Source: Gallionellaceae bacterium (GTDB lineage Bacteria > Pseudomonadota > Gammaproteobacteria > Burkholderiales > Gallionellaceae). Taken from it: a DNA stretch of 51,518 bases. The stretch covers positions 1 to 51,518 of the forward strand of contig JAIELH010000057.1 of the NCBI GenBank assembly GCA_019753125.1, written 5' to 3'. The notes under the pieces were generated by a model, which ran no database searches, was not told the DNA's origin, and worked only from the letters and a program-made list of their open reading frames with translations. A program made the translations under genes and the position numbers. Of this stretch, positions 18,220 through 28,163 are shown one piece after another; position 1 is the first letter of the stretch, and each line of letters starts with the position of its first letter.

Positions 18220-18248
18220 GCGAAGTTGTTTTTGCAAGAGCCCAAAAA

Positions 18249-19307
18249 CTAAATCTTCTCCGACACTCCCGCTTCCGCAAACGTCGCCATCCCGCTATGC
18301 AGCGCGCATGCCAACTGCAACAGCGGCACCGCGACCGCCGCGCCACTCCCCTCACCCAGGCGCATGCCCAGTTGCAACAGCGGCTCGGCCTGCAACGCTT
18401 CCAGCATCAGGATATGTCCGGGTTCTGCAGAGCGGTGTGCGTACATCAGCCAGCTCGTCACGCTTGGCTGGATACGCGCCGCGAGCAGCGCTGCGGCAGT
18501 GGTGATGTAGCCGTCCACCAGCACCGGAACGCCGCGCTGTGCGCAAGCGATGAAGGCGCCGGTCAACGCGGCGATTTCAAAGCCGCCGAGGCGGCGCAAC
18601 GTTTCCAGCGGATCATTCAGATGCGCCGCATGCAGCGCGAGTGCGCGCGCCACCACTGTTGCCTTGTGTTGCACGCCTGTCTGATCGAGACCGGTTCCGG
18701 GGCCGGCGAGTTGTTGCGGTTGCAGGTTGAGCAGGGCGCATGCCAGTGCGGCGGCGGCAGTGGTGTTGGCGATACCCATCTCGCCGCCGATGAACAGGGT
18801 TGCGCCGGATTTCGCGGCACGCGCGGCACTGTCATTGCCCGCCTGCAAGGCTGCCGCCAACTGTCCTTCAGTCATCGCGGCTTCCAGTGTGAAGTTGGCT
18901 GTGCCCTTGCCCAGGTTGCATTGCAGTACACCGGGCAACTCGCCGGTATCGAATGCGGTGCCGAGGTTCACGACTTCCATCATAGCGCCAAGCTGTTTGG
19001 CCAACACGCTGATGGCCGCGCCGCCGCGCGCGAAATTTTTCACCATCTCGGCGGTCACCGCCTGCGGAAAAAGCGACACGCCTTCTTCCGCAACACCGTG
19101 GTCGCCTGCGAACACGCTGATGTAAATATCACTCATTTGCGGCTTTTCGCGCCCCTGCATCGCAGCGAGCTGGATCGCCAATGCTTCCAATTTCCCCAGT
19201 GCGCCGGGCGGTTTAGTCAGTTGCCCCTGGCGCGCCTGTGCTGCGTTGCGCGCCGTTTCATTCATGGCTTGTGCCGGCTGTTTCAGCCAATTCAGATTGG
19301 TATTCAT
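18249..19307 (-). CDS. cobT: Nicotinate-nucleotide--dimethylbenzimidazole phosphoribosyltransferase
   Basis: A 352-residue enzyme that makes alpha-ribazole-5'-phosphate from 5,6-dimethylbenzimidazole and nicotinate mononucleotide. Visible motifs are [24 protein letters not shown] and [10 protein letters not shown]. The catalytic Glu is E319 in LGEGSGA, matching Glu317 of the Salmonella enzyme. It is the last gene of the minus-strand cobalamin operon, 10 bases after cobU. The upstream DMB source is probably bluB in the same operon. Confidence 0.95.
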   Translation of the reverse strand: MNTNLNWLKQPAQAMNETARNAAQARQGQLTKPPGALGKLEALAIQLAAMQGREKPQMSDIYISVFAGDHGVAEEGVSLFPQAVTAEMVKNFARGGAAISVLAKQLGAMMEVVNLGTAFDTGELPGVLQCNLGKGTANFTLEAAMTEGQLAAALQAGNDSAARAAKSGATLFIGGEMGIANTTAAAALACALLNLQPQQLAGPGTGLDQTGVQHKATVVARALALHAAHLNDPLETLRRLGGFEIAALTGAFIACAQRGVPVLVDGYITTAAALLAARIQPSVTSWLMYAHRSAEPGHILMLEALQAEPLLQLGMRLGEGSGAAVAVPLLQLACALHSGMATFAEAGVSEKI

Positions 19308-19317
19308 GATGCTTGCT

Positions 19318-19830
19318 TCATCCTTTCAAATTAAGTGGCAAACCCGCCACCGTTAAAATCACCTTCTCACAGCATTGCGCCACCGCCTGATGCAGCCGCC
19401 CCGCCTCATCGCAATAGCGCCGCGTCAACTCGCCCAGCGGCACGACCCCCATGCCGGTTTCGTTGCTCACCAGGATGATATGGCCCGGCAATAGCGGCAG
19501 CACTTCCAGCAACGCGGACACTTCTTGGCGCAGCCGCGCCTCGTCCTGCACACATAACAAATTGGTCAGCCACAGCGTCAGGCAATCCACCAGCACGCAT
19601 TGTCCTGCGGCGGCGCAGCGTTGCAGCGCGGCGGCCAGCGCCAGCGGTTCTTCCACCAACTGCCAATGGCCGGGGCGCTGTGCCTGATGGTGTGCGATGC
19701 GTGCACGCATCTCATCGTCTCCTGTTGTGGCAGTGGCCAGATAAGTGACATGCAGTCCACTCTCTTGCGCATGCTGTTCGGCAAGACGGCTCTTGCCGGA
19801 GCGTGCGCCGCCCAGTATCAACTCTCTCAT
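19318..19830 (-). CDS. cobU: Adenosylcobinamide kinase / adenosylcobinamide-phosphate guanylyltransferase
   Basis: A 170-residue bifunctional enzyme (CobU/CobP). The P-loop GGARSGKS is at residues 7-14. [10 protein letters not shown] holds the guanylylated His (H47 or H48, equivalent to Salmonella His46), and [12 protein letters not shown] is the Walker-B-like strand. It phosphorylates adenosylcobinamide and transfers GMP to it. The ATG at 19830 overlaps the cobQ stop as ATGA; a longer upstream frame runs inside cobQ and is rejected. Confidence 0.94.
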   Translation of the reverse strand: MRELILGGARSGKSRLAEQHAQESGLHVTYLATATTGDDEMRARIAHHQAQRPGHWQLVEEPLALAAALQRCAAAGQCVLVDCLTLWLTNLLCVQDEARLRQEVSALLEVLPLLPGHIILVSNETGMGVVPLGELTRRYCDEAGRLHQAVAQCCEKVILTVAGLPLNLKG

Positions 19831-21314
19831 GCTTCTGCCCCCAGCAATTGCCCGGTTTTTACTCCAAATAATTGTAAGACCCGCGGCATATCCAGATGCG
19901 CTTCCAGCGTATCGGCCAGACGCTCGATGTTCCGCTCGCACAAGGCGTGATAATCAAATGGCACCGGTGCCTGCAATCCGGCCCATTCCAGCAACGCGGC
20001 GCAGGCCTGCGGCGCTTCGAACACGCCGTGCAGATAGGTTGCGATGATCTGTCCATCGTCCGAGGTTGCGCCATCCGTGCGGCCATCATCGAGTTGTGCG
20101 AACGGTCGCTGCAATCCATCACCATCACTGACCCCGGCATGAATCTCGTAGCCGCTCACCGGTATGTCGCCCTGTGCGAGCCTGCCTTGCACATTGCACA
20201 GTTGCTTGTACGGTTGCAGCGTGGTGGTGAAATTCAGATAGCCGAACCCGTTGCTGCTGCCCGGATCACCTTCGATGCCGTGCGGGTCGTGTAGCGCGCC
20301 GCCCAACATTTGCATCCCGCCGCAAATGCCCATCAGCTTGCCGCGATAGCGCAGATGCCGCGCCAGATAATCTTCCCAACCTTGCGCACGCAGCCAGTCG
20401 AGATCGGCGCGCACATTCTTGCTGCCGGGCAAGATCACCCAGTCGGCGGCGGGCGGCGGCGCATCGGGTGCGACCCAGTGCAGCGACACTTGCGGATGCC
20501 AACGCAGCGGGTCGAAATCGGTATGGTTGCTGATGTGCGGCAGGACAGGCACCACCACGCGCAAGCAATCAGGTACAGATTCTGTTGTAGTGCGTGAGAT
20601 GGAATCCTCGGCTTCCAGATGCAGTCCGTGCAGATACGGCAGCACACCCAGCACCGGCTTGCCGGTGCGCTGTTCCAGCCAGTCCAGCCCACCCTGCAAC
20701 AGCGCGATGTCGCCGCGAAAGCGGTTGATGATGAAACCGCGCACACGCGCCTGTTCGCGCTCGCTCAGCAACGCCAGTGTGCCGACCAGATGCGCGAACA
20801 CGCCGCCGCGGTCGATGTCGGCGACCAGGATCACCGGGCAATCCACCGTTTCGGCAAAGCCCATATTGGCGATGTCACCGGCGCGCAGATTGATTTCGGC
20901 GGGGCTGCCCGCGCCTTCCACCACGATCATCTGATATTGCATGGACAGCCGCTGGTGCGAAGCGAGCACCGCCTCGCGCGCCACGCGTTTGTAATCGTGA
21001 TAGACCGCCGCTTCCATGTTACCGATCGCGCGCCCGTGGATGATCACCTGCGCGCCGGTGTCGCTGTTCGGCTTCAGCAGCACCGGGTTCATGTCGGTAT
21101 GCGCAGTCAGACCCGCCGCCTGCGCCTGCACCGCCTGCGCGCGCCCGATCTCGCCGCCGTCCGCAGTCACCGCGCTGTTCAGCGCCATGTTCTGCGGCTT
21201 GAACGGCGCGACATTTATGCCGCGCCGTCTGAGTACACGGCACAGGCCTGCTACCACGGTGCTCTTGCCAGCATCGGAAGTCGTGCCCTGGATCATCAGT
21301 GTCGTCGCGGTCAT
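19827..21314 (-). CDS. cobQ: Cobyric acid synthase
   Basis: A 495-residue ATP- and glutamine-dependent amidotransferase that amidates carboxylates b, d, e and g of adenosylcobyrinic acid a,c-diamide. The N-terminal dethiobiotin-synthetase-like domain begins with [19 protein letters not shown] (P-loop), followed by [11 protein letters not shown]. The C-terminal glutaminase domain carries the nucleophile Cys in [10 protein letters not shown] and the His of YLHGVFE. It overlaps cobD upstream and cobU downstream by four bases each. Confidence 0.95.
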   Translation of the reverse strand: MTATTLMIQGTTSDAGKSTVVAGLCRVLRRRGINVAPFKPQNMALNSAVTADGGEIGRAQAVQAQAAGLTAHTDMNPVLLKPNSDTGAQVIIHGRAIGNMEAAVYHDYKRVAREAVLASHQRLSMQYQMIVVEGAGSPAEINLRAGDIANMGFAETVDCPVILVADIDRGGVFAHLVGTLALLSEREQARVRGFIINRFRGDIALLQGGLDWLEQRTGKPVLGVLPYLHGLHLEAEDSISRTTTESVPDCLRVVVPVLPHISNHTDFDPLRWHPQVSLHWVAPDAPPPAADWVILPGSKNVRADLDWLRAQGWEDYLARHLRYRGKLMGICGGMQMLGGALHDPHGIEGDPGSSNGFGYLNFTTTLQPYKQLCNVQGRLAQGDIPVSGYEIHAGVSDGDGLQRPFAQLDDGRTDGATSDDGQIIATYLHGVFEAPQACAALLEWAGLQAPVPFDYHALCERNIERLADTLEAHLDMPRVLQLFGVKTGQLLGAEA

Positions 21315-22312
21315 ATTGAATGCATCCGTTTGAGTGCAGCAGTCAGCCTATCCCACTCCGCCACGCTGCCGGGCAAGCCAAATCGCACGCTGCGCGGTTG
21401 CGTGAACAAACGTGTGAAGATGCCGCATTGTGCGAGTTGCCGATGGATAGCCTCGGCCTGCTCTGTCAGCACCCACTGAAACAGGCCGCAGCCACCGGCG
21501 GGCAGCAGACCTGCTTCGCTCAATAATTGTGCAAGGCGCGCCCCATCACGCAACAAGCGTTCCCGTGTTGCCGCTTGCCAGGCGCGATCAAGCAATGCAG
21601 CCTGCGCCACATGGCGCGAGGGACCGGCCACACTCCATGGCCCCAGCGCTACGCGCAGGCGCGCCAGCAGTTCGGCATGCGCCAGCACGAAACCAACGCG
21701 TGCACCGGCCAGCCCGAAAAATTTTCCCAGTGAACGCAGCACGATCAATCCCTGCGGCATCTGTGGCGGCGCAAAGCTGGCCTGTGCACTCGCTTCAATA
21801 AAGGCTTCGTCCACGATCAGCCAGCCGCCGCACGCCGACAGTTGCGTATGCCATTCATGCAACTGCGTGTGGGTAAATAATTCGCCGGTTGGATTGTTCG
21901 GCTGCATCAGCACCAGCACGTCAAGGTTGTGTATCTGCGCAGCGATTTCATCTGCGCACAATTCCTGCACCTGATGTTCCGCGCTACGCCAGGCATGGGC
22001 GTGCTCGGCATAACCCGGATGCAGCACCCCTGCGCGGCAGTGGCTGCGCAAGCGCGGCAGCAGTTGTATCGCGGCCTGCGAGCCGGCGACGGGCAACAGG
22101 TCAGACGTGCCGTAATAGCGGGCTGCCGCTTCCTCCAGTCCATCCTGTTCCTGCGGCAAACGCGCCCAGGCCGCGAGTGGAATTTCCGGCGGCACGAAGG
22201 GGATGGGATTGATGCCGGAGGACAGGTCCAGCCAGCCCTCCACTGCGATGCCATGGCGTGCAGCTGCGGCGCGGATTTGTCCGCCATGTTCCAGCATACC
22301 GTGCTCAGCCAT
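21311..22312 (-). CDS. cobD: L-threonine-O-3-phosphate decarboxylase (CobD/CobC type, PLP enzyme)
   Basis: A 333-residue aspartate-aminotransferase-fold protein. It has [12 protein letters not shown] at the N-terminus, [13 protein letters not shown], the [10 protein letters not shown] strand, and [16 protein letters not shown], where the Lys binds pyridoxal phosphate. Family function is decarboxylation of threonine phosphate to (R)-1-aminopropan-2-ol phosphate for the nucleotide-loop arm. It overlaps cbiB upstream by eight bases and cobQ by four. A threonine kinase to supply its substrate is not in the window. Confidence 0.9.
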   Translation of the reverse strand: MAEHGMLEHGGQIRAAAARHGIAVEGWLDLSSGINPIPFVPPEIPLAAWARLPQEQDGLEEAAARYYGTSDLLPVAGSQAAIQLLPRLRSHCRAGVLHPGYAEHAHAWRSAEHQVQELCADEIAAQIHNLDVLVLMQPNNPTGELFTHTQLHEWHTQLSACGGWLIVDEAFIEASAQASFAPPQMPQGLIVLRSLGKFFGLAGARVGFVLAHAELLARLRVALGPWSVAGPSRHVAQAALLDRAWQAATRERLLRDGARLAQLLSEAGLLPAGGCGLFQWVLTEQAEAIHRQLAQCGIFTRLFTQPRSVRFGLPGSVAEWDRLTAALKRMHSI

Positions 22313-23255
22313 GCAGCAATCCGATCAATAACAGCACGGCAACCCACAGCCACACACCGTGTTGCACCAGCGCAATGGCGCGCGCAATGTCGGATGCCTG
22401 CGGCGCACTGCCCGCGCCCAGCACAGGGCGCGTCTCGCAGACGCCGTGGTAATTTGCCGCGCCGCCCAGCGTCACATTCAGACTGCCCGCGCCGCTCGCC
22501 ATCACCGGCCCGCCGTTCGGGCTGTCCCAGGCATGTGCCTGTTGCCGCCAGCAGTGCAGGGCGCTACGCGTATTGCCGAGCAGCGCATAGGTGAGCGCGG
22601 TGAGCCGCGCCGGAATGAAATTCAGCACATCGTCCAGCCGCGCTGCCGCCCAGCCGAAATGGTTATAGCGCGCATTGCGGTAGCCCCACATCGCATCCAG
22701 CGTATTGCTCAGACGATACAGCAGCGCCCCCGGCGCACCGGCGACGACGAACCAGAACAGTGCGCCAAATATCGCGTCGCTGCCGTTTTCCAGCACCGAT
22801 TCCACCGTGGCGCGCGCCACGCCGGACTCGTCCAATTGGCCGGTGTCGCGGCTGACTATCAAGCTCAACTGGCGGCGCGCATCCGGCAAATCTCCGGCAG
22901 AAAAAGCGTTAACCACGCGCTCGGCGTGCTCACGCAGACTGCGCGGCGCGATGGCGAAATACAGCAGCACGATGGAAAACAGCGTCCCGAAAATTGAGGA
23001 CTGTTGCAGCACTGCCGCGAGTGCCACGAGCGGGGTCAGTAGCACGCTGACTGAGATGATGCCGCGCAGGTAGCGCGCGGTGGGAGCGGCATTCGATGGC
23101 CCGTAAAACAGGTTCTCGGCTTGCCGCGCCAGATTGCCGAAGCCAGCCAGCGGGTGAAAGCGGCGCGGCTCGCCCAATAACCGGTCGAGCAACACTGCCG
23201 CCAATATCATCAGCGGCACTTCCAGATGATTCAACAATTGCACCGTCTGCATCAT
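22305..23255 (-). CDS. cbiB: Adenosylcobinamide-phosphate synthase CbiB
   Basis: A 316-residue membrane protein that attaches aminopropanol (phosphate) to adenosylcobyric acid. Landmarks are AAVLLDRLLGEPRRFHPLAGFGNLA at the start (about residues 22-46), YLRGII, the ARRQLSLIVSRDTGQLDE segment, NGSDAIFGALFWFVVAGAPGA and NGGPVMASGAGSLNVTLGG. The start is uncertain: the ATG at 23255 overlaps the bluB stop (ATGA) and is preferred; an ATG at 23270 is the alternative. Confidence 0.92.
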   Translation of the reverse strand: MMQTVQLLNHLEVPLMILAAVLLDRLLGEPRRFHPLAGFGNLARQAENLFYGPSNAAPTARYLRGIISVSVLLTPLVALAAVLQQSSIFGTLFSIVLLYFAIAPRSLREHAERVVNAFSAGDLPDARRQLSLIVSRDTGQLDESGVARATVESVLENGSDAIFGALFWFVVAGAPGALLYRLSNTLDAMWGYRNARYNHFGWAAARLDDVLNFIPARLTALTYALLGNTRSALHCWRQQAHAWDSPNGGPVMASGAGSLNVTLGGAANYHGVCETRPVLGAGSAPQASDIARAIALVQHGVWLWVAVLLLIGLLHG

Positions 23256-23935
23256 GCTGCCGCGTGGCATCCCCAACTGTTTTCAAATAACATCTCGTGC
23301 AACGGCTGCGGGGTGCGCCATTGCTCCAGTTGCAGCATCGGTGCGGCATAGAATTCCGGCACCGGTCCGAGACATAAAACCGCAATTGGCTTACCGCCTG
23401 ACGGAATGTCCAACAATGCAGCGAGCGCCATTGGATCAAACAGTGACACCCAGCCCATGCCAAGATTTTCCGCGCGCGCCGCCAGCCACAGATTCTGAAT
23501 TGCGCACGCGACGGAACACAGCGCCATTTCCTCCGGCATGGTGCGCCGTCCGAATACCGTGCCGTCATCGGGCGCCAGTACGGCAACCAGCAGTTCCGCG
23601 CATTCGTGTATGCCTTCCACCTTCAAGCGCATGAATTCCGCCTCGCGCCCGCCTAACGCCTGTGCGGTCAGCATGCGCTCCTCATCCACCAATGCGGCGA
23701 TGGCCGCGCGCAATGCCGCATCGCGCGCGCGGATGAAACGCCATGGCTGCATCATGCCGACACTGGGCGCGCTGTGTGCGGCCTGCAACAGGCGTTGCAG
23801 CACTGCCTCTTCGATCGTAGCACCCGGCAGAAAATGGCGCATGTCACGGCGAGCCGCAATAACGCGGAAAAAAGCCGCCCGTTCGCTTGCCGAAAAATAC
23901 TCGCCACTGGCCAATTTTTCTTCAGCCGTTTTCAT
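23252..23935 (-). CDS. bluB: 5,6-dimethylbenzimidazole synthase BluB
   Basis: A 227-residue nitroreductase-fold flavoenzyme. It has ARRDMRHFLPG, the AAHSAPSVGMMQPWRFI flavin/active-site segment, and NLGMGWVSLFDP near the C-terminus, as in BluB. It destroys reduced FMN with molecular oxygen to release 5,6-dimethylbenzimidazole. It therefore requires oxygen, although the ring is built by the oxygen-independent early-cobalt route. The ATG at 23935 lies 14 bases inside the end of cobJ; the longer open frame upstream is antisense-like noise. Confidence 0.93.
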   Translation of the reverse strand: MKTAEEKLASGEYFSASERAAFFRVIAARRDMRHFLPGATIEEAVLQRLLQAAHSAPSVGMMQPWRFIRARDAALRAAIAALVDEERMLTAQALGGREAEFMRLKVEGIHECAELLVAVLAPDDGTVFGRRTMPEEMALCSVACAIQNLWLAARAENLGMGWVSLFDPMALAALLDIPSGGKPIAVLCLGPVPEFYAAPMLQLEQWRTPQPLHEMLFENSWGCHAAA

Positions 23936-24908
23936 CGAGCACGTTCTCAAGCTTGTCATCCATCTCGACAGGCTCGGCCAATACTTCGACGATATATTCG
24001 ACCGGCAAGCCATAACGCGCCGCCAACTGCTCCGGCGTTTCATTGCTGGCGTGCAGCGTTTCCATCCAGCCCAGCAAGCCGCTGGAAAGCGAGCGCCCGG
24101 CACGCTCGCCGTTCCTGGTGTCCCCGCTTTCCACGTTGTACTTGTTGGCGTAACCGCGCGGTGTGACCATCAGTCCGTCACGCACGAAGGTATTTGAATT
24201 GCCGATCAGCACGGTCGAGTGCATGCCGATGTCGCATTCGTTCATTTGCGCCAGCGTGGTGAACTCGATGCGCTGCTTGGGACGATAGGCGGATTTGACG
24301 ATCGCCACCGGCGTATCGGGACGGCGGTGGCGCAGGAACAGGCGCTGCGCTTCCACGATCTGGCGCGTGCGGCGGCCGCTCTTCGGGTTATACAGTGCCA
24401 CCACGAAGTCAGCTACCGCAGCCGCATTGAGGCGCCGCGCGATCGCCGGCCACGGCGTGAGCAGGTCGGACAGCGAAATGGCGCAAAAATCGTGCGTGAG
24501 CGGCGCGCCGACCAGCGCGGCGCAAGTGTTCAGCGCGGAAGCACCGGGCACGATTTCCACCTCTATGCCGGATTGCGGCGTCCAGCCTGCCTGGAACAGC
24601 ACCTCGTAAGTGGGACCGGCCATGCCATACACTCCGGCGTCACCCGAGGAAATCAGCGCCACTTTCTTGCCGGCATTTGCCCGTTCCAATGCCTCGATGG
24701 CGCGGTCAAGCTCCTCGGTCATCGATTTTTTCACCACCTCCTTGTCCCCTATCAGGTCTTTGACCAGCCTGATGTAAGTGGTGTATCCAATCACGACATC
24801 GGCCTCGGCGATGGCGCTGCGCGCCCGTGCGGTCATGTGTTCGATGTTGCCGGGGCCTATGCCGACCAGCATGATTTTTCCGGATTGTTCTTTAGTGCTG
24901 GTGTTCAT
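23922..24908 (-). CDS. cobJ: (Cobalt-)precorrin-3B C17-methyltransferase with C-terminal extension
   Basis: A 328-residue protein. Residues 10-255 are a complete CobJ/CbiH methyltransferase: IMLVGIGPGNIEHMT, the SAM loop ALISSGDAGVYGMA, EIVPGASALN, LYNPKSGRR and FTTLAQ. It methylates C17 and drives ring contraction. Normal family length is about 240-260 residues. The last 65 or so (from about 262, including NETPEQLAARYGLPVEYIVE) form an extra, Cys-free, helix-turn-helix-looking tail of unknown role. It overlaps cobE upstream by four bases and bluB downstream. Confidence 0.93.
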   Translation of the reverse strand: MNTSTKEQSGKIMLVGIGPGNIEHMTARARSAIAEADVVIGYTTYIRLVKDLIGDKEVVKKSMTEELDRAIEALERANAGKKVALISSGDAGVYGMAGPTYEVLFQAGWTPQSGIEVEIVPGASALNTCAALVGAPLTHDFCAISLSDLLTPWPAIARRLNAAAVADFVVALYNPKSGRRTRQIVEAQRLFLRHRRPDTPVAIVKSAYRPKQRIEFTTLAQMNECDIGMHSTVLIGNSNTFVRDGLMVTPRGYANKYNVESGDTRNGERAGRSLSSGLLGWMETLHASNETPEQLAARYGLPVEYIVEVLAEPVEMDDKLENVLDENG

Positions 24909-25300
24909 TGTGTAATCCTTGCGATGGAAATTGTTGCGTTGCGGCCATCTGGGCCGCGCAGTTTGTATTTTTCTACGAGCAGTTGGCTCATGTCTGTTGC
25001 GGCAGCAAGCAGCGCGGCGGCTTCCGACACCGAAGGCGTGCCGGCATATTTGCGCACCACTTCGGAAGGATTGGGAACAACCACTCTGGCAAGTTCAGCC
25101 GCCGGGTAAAACCTTATGTGCCAGCCGCGCACTGCCGCAATATCCAGCAAGCCCGGTTCATCGGCCTTGAGATCGATGCTGGCCACGGCGCACACATCGG
25201 ATGCAATGACGCCTGCCTGTTCCAGCGCGGCATCCACTGCCTGTGCAATGGTGGCGGCAGGCGTGCCACGGTCGCAGCCGATACCCAGTGCAACCCTCAC
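24905..25300 (-). CDS. cobE: CobE / CbiG C-terminal domain protein
   Basis: A 131-residue stand-alone version of the CbiG C-terminal (CobE) domain, with GIGCDRGTPA, ASIDLKADEPGL and NPSEVVRKYAGTPSVSEAAAL. It follows by 12 bases a gene encoding the other CbiG domains, so the usual single cbiG gene is split in two here. The start is GTG at 25300, with a GGGGA ribosome site. It takes part in opening the delta-lactone ring and losing acetaldehyde in the anaerobic pathway. Confidence 0.88.
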   Translation of the reverse strand: MRVALGIGCDRGTPAATIAQAVDAALEQAGVIASDVCAVASIDLKADEPGLLDIAAVRGWHIRFYPAAELARVVVPNPSEVVRKYAGTPSVSEAAALLAAATDMSQLLVEKYKLRGPDGRNATISIARITQ

Positions 25301-25312
25301 GCCCGTTCCCCT

Positions 25313-26068
25313 TTATGTTTTATCATCAGCCGGGCTGTAGACCACCAGCCGGTCGCGGATAGCCGCATGCAATGCGGCGGGCAAAACTTCTGGCTTGCGA
25401 TGCGTGACCCACAGCACCGCGCCGTAACGTGCCAGATCGAGTTCTTCAATTTTTTCCAGCAACTGGATATTGGCGGGCAGCGGGTTGCTGCGACCATTGG
25501 CATGGCGCACCCACCAGTCGCGGCTGCCCGCCTCCTGCACCAATGCGACCTGCTCATCGTTGACCACGGCAGCACTGGTGCGCACGATTACCTGTTTACT
25601 TGCCGCGAAAGTCCAGCCCAGTTCGCGCCCGAGCAAATCCACTGCCAGCGTTTCGCGCGCATCGGATGCGGTGGTAAGCACCGGCAGCGCGCCCAGCGCA
25701 CGTGCCAGCCTCCCGGCCAGTTCGTTGGCGCCGCCAAGATGCCCTGCAAGCACCGGGATAGTATAGCGCCCTGCCTCGTCCATCACCACCACGCCGGGGT
25801 CATGTTCCTTGTCTTTCAAGTGCGGCGCCATCAGCCGCACCATCGCACCCAGCGAGACGATGGCGATGATGCCATCAAAATTTGCGAACAGCACAGGGAT
25901 CTGCTCGTTGGTCTTGCCGGCGTAGCAATGCGCGGCGCCGGGTGCGGCTTCCTCGGCTTCTGACCGGAATTTCTCCGGCGCGAAAAGCTGCGCGCCAGGC
26001 AATGCGGCAACAATCTTGCCGGCGAGCGCAATGCCGTGGCGGGTAATGGAAACGACGGCGATCTTCAT
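25313..26068 (-). CDS. cbiG: Cobalt-precorrin-5A hydrolase CbiG, N-terminal and middle domains
   Basis: A 251-residue protein holding the CbiG N-terminal domain (IAVVSITRHGIALAGKI, FDGIIAIVSLGAMVRLMAPHL) and the middle domain with the hallmark VLAGHLGGANELA. It lacks the C-terminal domain, which is encoded by the next gene. The ATG at 26068 overlaps the cbiL stop (ATGA). CbiG opens the ring A lactone of cobalt-precorrin-5A. Its presence, with CbiD and CbiX, marks the early cobalt insertion route. Confidence 0.92.
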   Translation of the reverse strand: MKIAVVSITRHGIALAGKIVAALPGAQLFAPEKFRSEAEEAAPGAAHCYAGKTNEQIPVLFANFDGIIAIVSLGAMVRLMAPHLKDKEHDPGVVVMDEAGRYTIPVLAGHLGGANELAGRLARALGALPVLTTASDARETLAVDLLGRELGWTFAASKQVIVRTSAAVVNDEQVALVQEAGSRDWWVRHANGRSNPLPANIQLLEKIEELDLARYGAVLWVTHRKPEVLPAALHAAIRDRLVVYSPADDKT

Positions 26069-26880
26069 GCGGTTTCCGCAGCAGCAACTTGCTTGCGCTC
26101 CACGCGTTTGCGGCAACCACGTCGCAGTTCGCCGCGCGCGCGCTGCGGATTCTGCACGATCATCAGCGAGAGGTAATTCACCTTCTCGCCCTTGAGGCTT
26201 GCCACATCGCAGACGATACGCTCGCCCGGCGCACCGACCTTCTCGACAAAGCAGCTCGTGGCGACGAGTCCCCTCCGTTCGAGCAACTCGACGGTTTCGT
26301 CTATCATGGGTTTGACCTTGAGCAGCACCAGCGTGTCGAACTCGTCTATCAAATGGTCGATGAACTCGACTCCGTATGCGGCGGGAATCACGGCCAGCGT
26401 TTCGTCCTCCTCGGCGAGTATGGTGCCGGTCGCGGCTGCCGCCGCAGCAAAGGACGACACGCCCGGGATGGTTTCCACCTCGACTTCAGGCACGAGCTGG
26501 CGAACCACGCGGGCGAGATGGCCGAACGTGGCGAAAGTCGAGGCATCGCCCTCGACGAGAAAGACGAGATCGCGCCCCTCGGCAAGCAGCTCGATGGTGC
26601 GCACTGCCGCGCGCGCCCAGGCCTTGTCGAGAATCTCCGGGTCGCGGGTCATCGGAAAAACCAGTGCTTCGGCATCGGCGGGCACGGCGAGGCCGCCGCG
26701 CTCGGCAATAGCCAGCGCGTACGAGCTTTCCTCGGCTTTCTTGACCGGGTAAAGCCAGCGCGCGCCCGATTGCAGCACGGCCCAGGCGCGCCGTGTGATC
26801 AATTCAGGATCGCCGGGGCCCAGCGAGGCGCCGATCAAGCGGCCGTATTTTATTTTGCCGTCCTGTTTAATTAAATTCAT
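26065..26880 (-). CDS. cbiL: Precorrin-2 / cobalt-factor II C20-methyltransferase
   Basis: A 271-residue SAM-dependent methyltransferase. It has the family start GRLIGASLGPGDPELITRRA, the SAM loop VFLVEGDASTFATFGHL, ETIPGVSSFAAAAAATG and a C-terminal YLSLMIV strand. It methylates C20 before ring contraction. The ATG at 26880 overlaps the cbiET stop as ATGA. A basic tail (RRGCRKRVERKQ) follows the domain, making it slightly longer than typical CbiL. Confidence 0.92.
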   Translation of the reverse strand: MNLIKQDGKIKYGRLIGASLGPGDPELITRRAWAVLQSGARWLYPVKKAEESSYALAIAERGGLAVPADAEALVFPMTRDPEILDKAWARAAVRTIELLAEGRDLVFLVEGDASTFATFGHLARVVRQLVPEVEVETIPGVSSFAAAAAATGTILAEEDETLAVIPAAYGVEFIDHLIDEFDTLVLLKVKPMIDETVELLERRGLVATSCFVEKVGAPGERIVCDVASLKGEKVNYLSLMIVQNPQRARGELRRGCRKRVERKQVAAAETA

Positions 26881-28163
26881 GGTGTCGCTTTCCTTGTGGC
26901 GGTGATGATCCATACCGGGTTCTGGGCTGCAAGGCGATGCATGTCGAGTATCGGCTGGCTGCGTGCAGCTTGCAGTTGCACCACCTCCCAGTCCGCTCCC
27001 GCTACCGCGAGCGCACCGGTGGCTGCGGCGAGATTTTCTATCGTCACGAAATTCATCACCAGCCGCCCGCTAGGTTTGAGGCGGGAAAGCACCAGCTGGA
27101 TCAGGCCTGCAAGCTCGCCGCCCGAACCGCCGATGAACACAGCGTCCGGGTCGGGCCAGGTGTCGAGTTGATCGGGCGCCTTGCCTTCGAACAGGGTGTA
27201 ATTGGTGGCACGCAAAATCTGCGCATTCTCGCGCGCGTTGGCTGCATCCGCCGCATTCTTCTCGATCGCCCAGACGTGGCCGCGACGCGCGATACGTGAG
27301 GCTTCCAGGCCCACCGAGCCGGTGCACGCGCCGATGTCCCATACGATGCTGTCGTCAGTCAGGGCGAGCTTGGCGAGCGAAACCGCGCGCACTTCCAGCT
27401 TGGTGATGAGTCCTTTCTCCGGACGGCGCTGCACATATTCCTCGTCCTCGAACCCGAACAGGGCGCGCCGGGAGCGCGGTGCAATGCGCTCGAGCACCAC
27501 GATATTGGGTGAGGAAAACTCGCGTGACGCCGCCTCGGAAAGCGTAAGATTTGCGCTGATTTTTTCGTCCGGCAACAGCAGGCACGCAGCCACCGACAGC
27601 CGCAATTCGTCGCCATACCCGACTGCCAGCAAAGCGCGCGCAATGCGTTCCGGGCCGTTTTCGCGGCTGGTGAATGACGCGAGCAGATCGTGTTCAGCGA
27701 CGGCACGCACCAGTGCATACAGACCGTGCTGCGGTGTGGCGCCCGAAAACCACTCGCCCGCATCCTTGCCGTGCACCGAGACGATGTGCGCCTGCTGCCA
27801 CGGACGCCCGAGCCTGGCGAACGCGAGTTGCACCGTGGAAGGTGTGGGCAGTATCTCGATATTTTCTGCGCCCACTTTTTCAAGCAGCAGCTTGGCAATG
27901 CCATGACAGAGCGGATCGCCGGTGGCGAGCACGGCAACAGTCTGTCCTTCTGACAGCGCTGCTGTTATCCACTCCGGCACGCGCACCAATGCGCCATCCA
28001 TGTCGAATTGCTTTGCCTGCGCGGCGAGATGCGGTGCAACCAGTTCCAGCGTGCGCCCCGCGCCGATCACGCAGGACGCTGCCGCAAGCCTGTCGCGGGA
28101 GTGTCCGGACAAACCAGGCCACCCGTTGTCCAGGATACCGATAATCGAACAAGACTTAGCCAA
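26877..28163 (-). CDS. cbiET: Bifunctional precorrin-6Y C5,15-methyltransferase / decarboxylase CbiET (CobL)
   Basis: A 428-residue fusion. Residues 1-200 are the CbiE methyltransferase half (IIGILDNGWPGLSG, VLATGDPLCHGIA, LPTPSTVQLAFARLG). Residues 235-425 are the CbiT half, with the SAM-binding strand VWDIGACTGSVGLEASR, AIEKNAADAANAREN and DAVFIGGSGGEL. It methylates C5 and C15 and decarboxylates ring C. The start is TTG at 28163, preceded by GGAGGA eight bases upstream, and lies within the last codons of cbiD. It overlaps cbiL by four bases. Confidence 0.93.
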   Translation of the reverse strand: MAKSCSIIGILDNGWPGLSGHSRDRLAAASCVIGAGRTLELVAPHLAAQAKQFDMDGALVRVPEWITAALSEGQTVAVLATGDPLCHGIAKLLLEKVGAENIEILPTPSTVQLAFARLGRPWQQAHIVSVHGKDAGEWFSGATPQHGLYALVRAVAEHDLLASFTSRENGPERIARALLAVGYGDELRLSVAACLLLPDEKISANLTLSEAASREFSSPNIVVLERIAPRSRRALFGFEDEEYVQRRPEKGLITKLEVRAVSLAKLALTDDSIVWDIGACTGSVGLEASRIARRGHVWAIEKNAADAANARENAQILRATNYTLFEGKAPDQLDTWPDPDAVFIGGSGGELAGLIQLVLSRLKPSGRLVMNFVTIENLAAATGALAVAGADWEVVQLQAARSQPILDMHRLAAQNPVWIITATRKATP

